Shown piece after piece: positions 46,579 to 64,000 of a stretch of DNA of 64,000 nucleotides (the stretch's first letter is position 1; each line of letters begins with the position of its first letter). Origin of the DNA: Lagopus muta. Taxonomy: Eukaryota; Chordata; Aves; Galliformes; Phasianidae. Made by a program: the position numbers and the translations under genes. Location: NCBI RefSeq assembly GCF_023343835.1, contig NC_064449.1, positions 3,757,778 through 3,821,777 of the forward strand. Direction: 5' to 3'. A model generated the notes under the pieces. The model saw only the letters and a program-made list of their open reading frames with translations, was not told the DNA's origin and made no database searches.

Positions 46579-47291
46579 CAGCTGCTATAAAGGCTTTGCA
46601 AGGCATGAGCCTTCACCAATGCTGAAAACAAAGAACTAGACTAGTCCTGCCTATCCAGAGCAATCTGCAAGGAAACTGGCACCTCTGGACACATATGCTG
46701 GTTATTCTTTTGTCATAATCTTTGTTTTCTCTAGAAAGTAGACTTTGTTTATGATCATGTAATACTACTGCTATGTCATCCCTTTCTTGTTTGAAGCACG
46801 GAATTGTGTGCAACAGCTTTCACCAGTCCTCATAACCCACAGCACAGAACTAGGATCAGCAGTTCTGATTGCCTACTATGGAGGATTCAGCATTTTGGGG
46901 GACTAGCAGGGTCAGTGCAGTGGATTAAAGAATGGACTGTCACGAGTGGCACAGGTTAGTGGGTAGCAGTTCACCTTGCTTTATCTGTTTTATCTTCTAG
47001 AATTTGTTTCCATGCAAAAAGTGCAACTGATATTTTGGTGGTTGCAGAATTATCTTCCTGTATTGCAATTGCAGTCCATGCTGAACACACACACGTATGA
47101 TAGATGGTTTATGTAATCACTATCAGAAGTCTCTTCTGCTTTTAACTGGCAATAATACATTTCCTTTTTTTAATCAAGGGTTTATACTGGTAAATCAAAA
47201 TCTTTTTCTCTCAAATTCATGTTGTAAGACATGAAGTAACAAGCGGACCTGGATTCCTGCAGCCTTAAATTGAAGGGAAGCAATGGATATA
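46579..47291 (+). other. Probable 3' untranslated region of the transferrin-like gene
   Basis: Follows the TGA at 46576-46578. The nearest signal-like hexamer is ATTAAA at 46924-46929. AATAAA at 47786-47791 lies inside the mariner copy and could serve as a borrowed signal. Both are unproven. Confidence 0.35.
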
Positions 47292-47815
47292 TGAGGGCTG
47301 CTCCAAAAGTAATGCCTTCTATTTTATTGTGTTGGCCCATGATGTTAGGTTTGGATGTTGGTGGTACAGCAGTAGAGGCTGAACCTTCCCACAATTATTG
47401 TTACATCCTATTGCTGTGTGACAGATGGCAGCAGAGAAGGATTCTTGACAGAATGGTGTCTGATATGATGCAAAGGTGTATAATTGAATTCCTCCATGTG
47501 GAAAAAAATGGCACCCTTGACATTCATCAATGCTTGCTGAATGTTTACAGAGACTGCACAGTGGCTGTGAGCACAGTGAGGGATGGGTGGTATGTTTCAG
47601 CAGTGGCAACAGTGGGTCAACTCCACTGGTGTATGTTTTTACAAGTGTGGCATGCAGGTTCTCGTTCATTGCTGACAAAAACACACAGCTAAAAGTCGTG
47701 ACTGTGTTGAAAAACTGTTTCGTAGCTGAGAATTTGTTCTATCAGATAGTGTGATTGTGCTCTTAGTAGCTGTTATTTCCATGGAAATAAAAAGGAGGCA
47801 TTACTTCAAAGCAAC
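47292..47815 (+). mobile_element. Internally deleted mariner-like element (copy 2)
   Basis: Begins tgagggctgctccaaaagta and atgcc, and ends ggaggcattacttcaaagc, giving imperfect terminal inverted repeats. A TA precedes it at 47290-47291. The plus strand retains a transposase N-terminal remnant (CIIEFLHVEKNGTLDIHQCL, then LNVYRDC), then jumps to a C-terminal remnant. The central catalytic part is missing. I associate this family with Galluhop-type mariners of galliform birds (recalled, not searched). It lies downstream of the transferrin-like gene. Confidence 0.78.
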
Positions 47816-50800
47816 TCCCATTCTTCTCATTACTTTACAGTAACTACACTGACACTTCTAATGTCAAAATACAAATTTTTAATTAAACTGAACTTTTTTT
47901 TACACACAGAAACTGTCTGAATGTGATATCAAGTCTTTTCAACACAGTGCTTGATATCATAGTTTTGTTTTGCCTGTTAGGGGAGGACTTTGTGTGGATG
48001 ACTACTCATTTCATTTTCCAACGAGTGTTATGACCTACCCCCATGCTGCCTGACCAGGCAAACTGAACTCAAAATAAATACAACAGCACAAAGACCAAAA
48101 CAGCCAGCTTATACCCAAATGTCACAGTCTTCTATATAAATACAGCTGCATTAACCACTGCTAGCAATAAAAGAAATGCCGTAAGTGAAGACTGGCCAGC
48201 TGCACTAGAGAAAGTAAATCTATCTCCCCTACAGAGCAAGGAAAAAAACCCACAAAACAATAAAACCCCCTCAATCAAGCAAAACTAGCCAGTAAGAGCT
48301 CAAAAATACTCAGTTGTAAAATACAGTGCTAGAGTGACCTGTTTTTAAGCAGCTTATTTCATGCCTAGGTTGCCTTTCCTTTGATTTACCTCAGCCTTTT
48401 TCATTTCCCTTTTTTGCTTCCTGAGAAAAAAATAAATTGCACTTTGAGCAGCACAGAGGGTTTTGGATTCAGTCCATCAGCGTTGAGGCTGGTCTCTAAC
48501 TCATTTGTCCCCCGCTTGTCATTAACTAAGCAAATAGCAGAAAGCAGATGCAAACCCAAAGCCGTGTACCTTTAAGAAAGAAAGGAGAGAAATAAAATGT
48601 AGACAAGTCGCAGTATGGTAGCAGAACAAAACCTTCACGTGGGGCATCACAGCCGGGAAGCTGTAGCTCTGATGAAGTGGAGGAAGAGCAGGGTCTATTC
48701 GAGGTCTCTGGAGCGCTCCTTTCCTTTCTTTACTGGAGCTTACATGCCACCTGCAGGACTCGCGTAACATTGCACTTCAATCACAGGAACAGCTTTGCCA
48801 AGAGCAAGAATGCTGCTGAATATGTAATACACTGAAACCTGGGTTATAGGCATGACTTAATGGGCTGTGAGTGAGGGGAATTACTTTCTGTTACAGCTCT
48901 TACAAAAGCTTGTGGAGCCCTGTTTGATGTTTCCATGCTTCAACTTTGAGTTAGAAGCAGCAGATTTCTTTCATGGATTGCATTAGATGTGAACCGTGGT
49001 GCTGCTCCAGCTTTGAAATAGTTGGTTCCAAACCTAGGGGGAATGGTCTGTGCTGTCACGATGTTACTATTATGAAGAGTAGTTTGGTAGTTCAGAGTGT
49101 GCTTTATAGAGTACAGGTCCATCTCTGTTCCTTTTAAAGTATGGCTATAGAAAAATCAACACTGGAACTGCTGCTGCATACAGCCCACCCACTTAATTGC
49201 TGTCAGTCTCTTTGGAGATTGGACCTTTTTCCCCACAGCTGTAGGACAGATGTATTGTGTGCATTTACTAATACAAGCCTGAAGAAGGCTTAAAAACAAA
49301 CAAAAACAACAGAAAGGGTCTCAGAAAAATTTATTTCCATAAATTAAAAACACACAAAAGAAACAGTAAAGTTTTAAATTCACACAAAGTTGAACAAATA
49401 AAATGCCAAGAGCTTGATGGAGGCTAATGGCACAGGCGTACAAATTCTCACTGAGCTATTTGTTGACATGATAGCACTGTATAGACATTTAATCCACAGT
49501 TAGCATCCATATCCTAGAAAAGCACCTGGAACACAACATGCCAAAGGCCCAAATTGTATGAAATACAATAAATGAGAACTGCTTGCAGAAGATCATATCC
49601 AGCAAACATCAGAACTCAAATGTATGCAGCTACAAGGCCAGGCAGGCAAACTTCCTAATGTACATTAAGTAGTCTTAGCTGCTCCAGTTGCAGCATGATG
49701 AAAATAAGATTTTGTTTTTAAGAAAAAAAACCTAACCCTCATAATCAGCAAATTTAGTAAAAAGAGCTGCCTGTCTCTGAAAAACAACTGCTATGTGATG
49801 GTGCAAGCCAAAAGCTTTGTGTTTCTTCTCAAGCTGCTCTAGACATCATTCTGTGAGCCATATCTATCAATATCTTTCCATGGTGTTACAAGAATAAAAA
49901 AATTACTGGAGTAGGCTCTATGAAAAGAGAGTTGTACACATTCTTCCACTAGGGAAGTATCTTAGACTCCCAAACATTCTCTCTACTTTTTTCCTTCAAT
50001 AACCTGAGACAGAAGCAGCCCAGAGTGGCAGTTACCTACCTATGCACCATCATCACTCCCAGTGTACAAAGAACAGCAACAAGGAACGAGGTTGATCTGT
50101 GAGTGTTGTAAATAGGGACAGGGGTGGGAGAGGGAAAAAAGTGCACACGCATGACTGACATCTGTTCCTGAGGAGGATGGGGGGAGGAAGAAAAAAAAAT
50201 GCTTTGTCTCAATTAGCTTACGACTATCATACATATATTAAACCAAATCAGAATAATTCACAGACCCTAAGGTCTGAGACAACCTAGGCAACTGCTACAT
50301 CATCTTCTTACTCCTCCAATTATTGTAAATAAAAGGGGATTGAGTGTTTTCTTTCTTATGCCCCCTCTGCTGTAACTATTAAAAAGTTAAGAAGTGTTGT
50401 TTCAAAGCAATTAATTAGATATAAGACAGAGCAAGGAAGCAGACAAAAAAAAAACAACAAACAACAACACAAAGAGTTCCATATTTTGAAGCAATCAGAA
50501 GCCCGAACTTTGCTTGGACCCAACTCCCTCCCTCTCACCCTGTTTTCTTCAAAGCCCCAATGAGGTTACAGCTCAGTTCTGTCACAACAGTAAAAGCCTC
50601 CCATTTTAACAGAAGGTTAATTAACACTGTGTCACAATTCCATTCTACAGCATAAAACCATAAAAATATATCTATGTGTGTATATATATCACTCTTGCAA
50701 CAGCTTCCATCCAGTCAATATTTGGGCAATAAGCCAACATAGAGACAGTTTCAAATATTTTTTCAAAGGTAGCTGACCTTTATTTTTTTATTTTTTAGGG

Positions 50801-52592
50801 ATTTCTATAAAAATAAGATCAATTAAAATGTTCCCCAGCAGCTCAATTAGGTTAACATGAAACAGCATGTCAGTATGTTTGAAGTTTACCTACCTTATTT
50901 TATCCTCAAAATCCAAATGACCACTACTCTGAGTCTGTACTCTCTCTTTTCCTGAGTCTTCCTGATTAATCAGCCTCCAAAACAAGAATGTAAACTGTCA
51001 TTAATCCCAGCATATAGGCTGAGAGCAGAACAAACCCAGAATACATTTATGTCAGGATTCAGGCACAGAGAATGTAATATTCTTCTTCCATTTCTCCACT
51101 TTCCACACTCTGGAATTCAACAGATTGCTTGTTAATTCTGAGTTTTCTGTTAGGCCAGTAACAGAAGTGGCAGAGCAGCAGAAGACAGTGATGGGATTTT
51201 CAGTTCTTCATTTACTGGGACTTAATCAAAATACTTGCCCACTAGATAGCTGCTTATTCGGAATGTGAATATAAACTTTGTTATATGGATAGGTAACTAA
51301 GAAAGTGCAAGTTTTAAGAGACAAATGAAAGAATAAACTGGTTAAATTTGAACATCCCAACAAAGACAGCTTCACATGAATAACTTCTATAGGCACTAAA
51401 GGACAGAAATTACCTGTACTGCAGCTAGCATTCATTCTGAATTACTCTTCAAGTAAGTTTAACAGAAGTTATCCCAGAAGCGAGTGCTCTTCTCTTAAAA
51501 GTTATGGCTGAGAAATTGCCCAGTGCTGCATCATCTAATGACAAATGGCCTCACTTAATGAAAAATAAATGTTTTTCACATGCTAGGAGGCTCTTTGTAC
51601 AACACTAGCTGTTGCATACAACAGTGCTGTACATAGAATATCTGATTGGGAGCTATCTGAACTGCAAACCTAAAACGGGTGTTCAAATCAAGCTGACTGT
51701 ATTTTCTGAAATGAAAATCGCTTTGAAATGAGTCTCAAAGGATTTGCTGGTGCTTCTTGGATGAAGCAGTTCAGCTCAGCTAATGAAAAACTCTACTTGC
51801 ATACCCTGTGGTTTAATGTACTCCTGGGATTTGCCTCTGGAGAAAGGGTATAAAGTATCAGCCAATTTGGTAAAAAAAAATTCACTGTTTAGGAAGAAAT
51901 AGCAGTGGGCATCATCTTTTCTGAAAGTATTACTTACTCTTTTGTTTTGTAATCTCAGTTGTGTTAAAAGAGGTCCTCATGCTGCAAATAAAACAAGGAT
52001 ACAAAGTGCAAGTTCATTAAAGTCTAGTTATGTGGAGCTTCTGCTGCCTGAAGCCAGGAAGGGCACAGAAATTCATAAGGAACCTTCTAAATAAACAGAA
52101 GGAAGAAACAATTGAAAGTAAGATAGGAATGCTATTTTTAATTATTAAAAATTTAGTGGTATTATCAAGAATATGTTGGCTAAAATGTATCTTTACCAAA
52201 CACCACATACTCTTATGTCATATTGTTCAAAAAGCCATTACAGTAGTAACAGCAGATTCAATGTGCAAAGATTTTGGAGTACAGAGTCCCAGCATCTTGG
52301 AAGGTGTGCTAATTCCTCCCTGATACTCCCACTCTACCCTTAAAAGGTCTTGAAACATAACTAAATGTTAGCCATAACTTCCAGGGGTTGGGGAAGGAAT
52401 GCTAAGTCACACGTGACCCTAAGAGAATCCCTCCAGTAGCAAAAAAAGAAAAAAAAAAAGAAAAACAGATTAAATAGCACCTTAGAGGGTCACAGCCATT
52501 ACTTGATCGTCATATATTACAAGAGAGTGGTAGAGTAAGGTAAGAAATCAGTAGATTTCTCCCACAAGGACTACAATTCATAGTGAAGTAGC
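47816..52592. other. Intergenic DNA and probable long PRR14L 3' untranslated region
   Basis: AT-rich, with no recognisable exon on either strand and no named repeat. The right part, perhaps up to 3.3 kb, is probably PRR14L 3' untranslated sequence, judged from minus-strand AATAAA hexamers at 50779-50784 and 49330-49335. Confidence 0.45.
49330..49335 (-). terminator. Candidate distal polyadenylation signal for PRR14L
   Basis: AATAAA on the minus strand, 3.26 kb past the PRR14L stop. Another lies at 50779-50784. Which is used cannot be told from sequence. Confidence 0.3.
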
Positions 52593-63795
<11,203 letters not shown>

Positions 63796-64000
63796 CTGCA
63801 CAAGAAAAATAAAGCAAATCAGTACTATACAATGCATTTGGAAGGCATTTAGCTTACTATGTTTCTCTTGATGATATACACACTATTGTGTATAGTCTGT
63901 CTTGGTTATCAAAGCTTTTGAAGAAGTGAGAATTGAGGCTAGCAGTTCTAATACAAATCATTTTAAAAAAGCAAACAACTCCATCACAAACCTAATGTAA

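Overview
The window is vertebrate nuclear DNA, almost certainly from a bird. Genes are split into short exons with canonical GT/AG introns. The dispersed repeats are CR1 LINE 3' ends plus two internally deleted mariner-like elements of a kind I associate with galliform genomes. The gene order SFI1 - PISD - PRR14L matches human chromosome 22q12, so I expect the avian chromosome 15 equivalent. That placement is inference; no alignment could be run.

Layout. (1) Positions 162-6120, plus strand: the last eight coding exons of SFI1, a centrin-binding centrosome protein. (2) Positions 8849-31057, minus strand: all of PISD, phosphatidylserine decarboxylase, tail to tail with SFI1. Two N-termini can be read. 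The mitochondrial form (409 codons) uses exons at 31.0, 28.6 and 23.2 kb. A lipid-droplet-type form uses exons at 15.5 and 13.7 kb. Both join the same five catalytic exons. CpG-rich promoter-like DNA lies at 30.8-31.2 kb (mitochondrial form) and at 19.4-20.35 kb, inside the gene. (3) Positions 33364-46578, plus strand: a complete 17-coding-exon transferrin-superfamily gene (738 codons before the stop). Its disulphide framework is intact, but three of four iron ligands and both anion-binding residues are replaced in each lobe. (4) Positions 52593-63795, minus strand: PRR14L from its giant exon to its stop, with the Tantalus-type C-terminus. Its first exons lie beyond the window.

The most interesting object is the transferrin-like gene. 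It sits between PISD and PRR14L, where I know of no transferrin gene in human, and it looks like a secreted bilobal transferrin fold rebuilt for something other than iron carriage. The four genes do not form one pathway. PISD (membrane lipid synthesis), SFI1 (centriole) and PRR14L (nuclear or mitotic) are housekeeping neighbours; the transferrin-like gene is the accessory locus. Remaining sequence is introns, untranslated regions, CR1 and mariner fragments, one degenerate minisatellite and simple repeats. I saw no rRNA, tRNA or CRISPR sequence.
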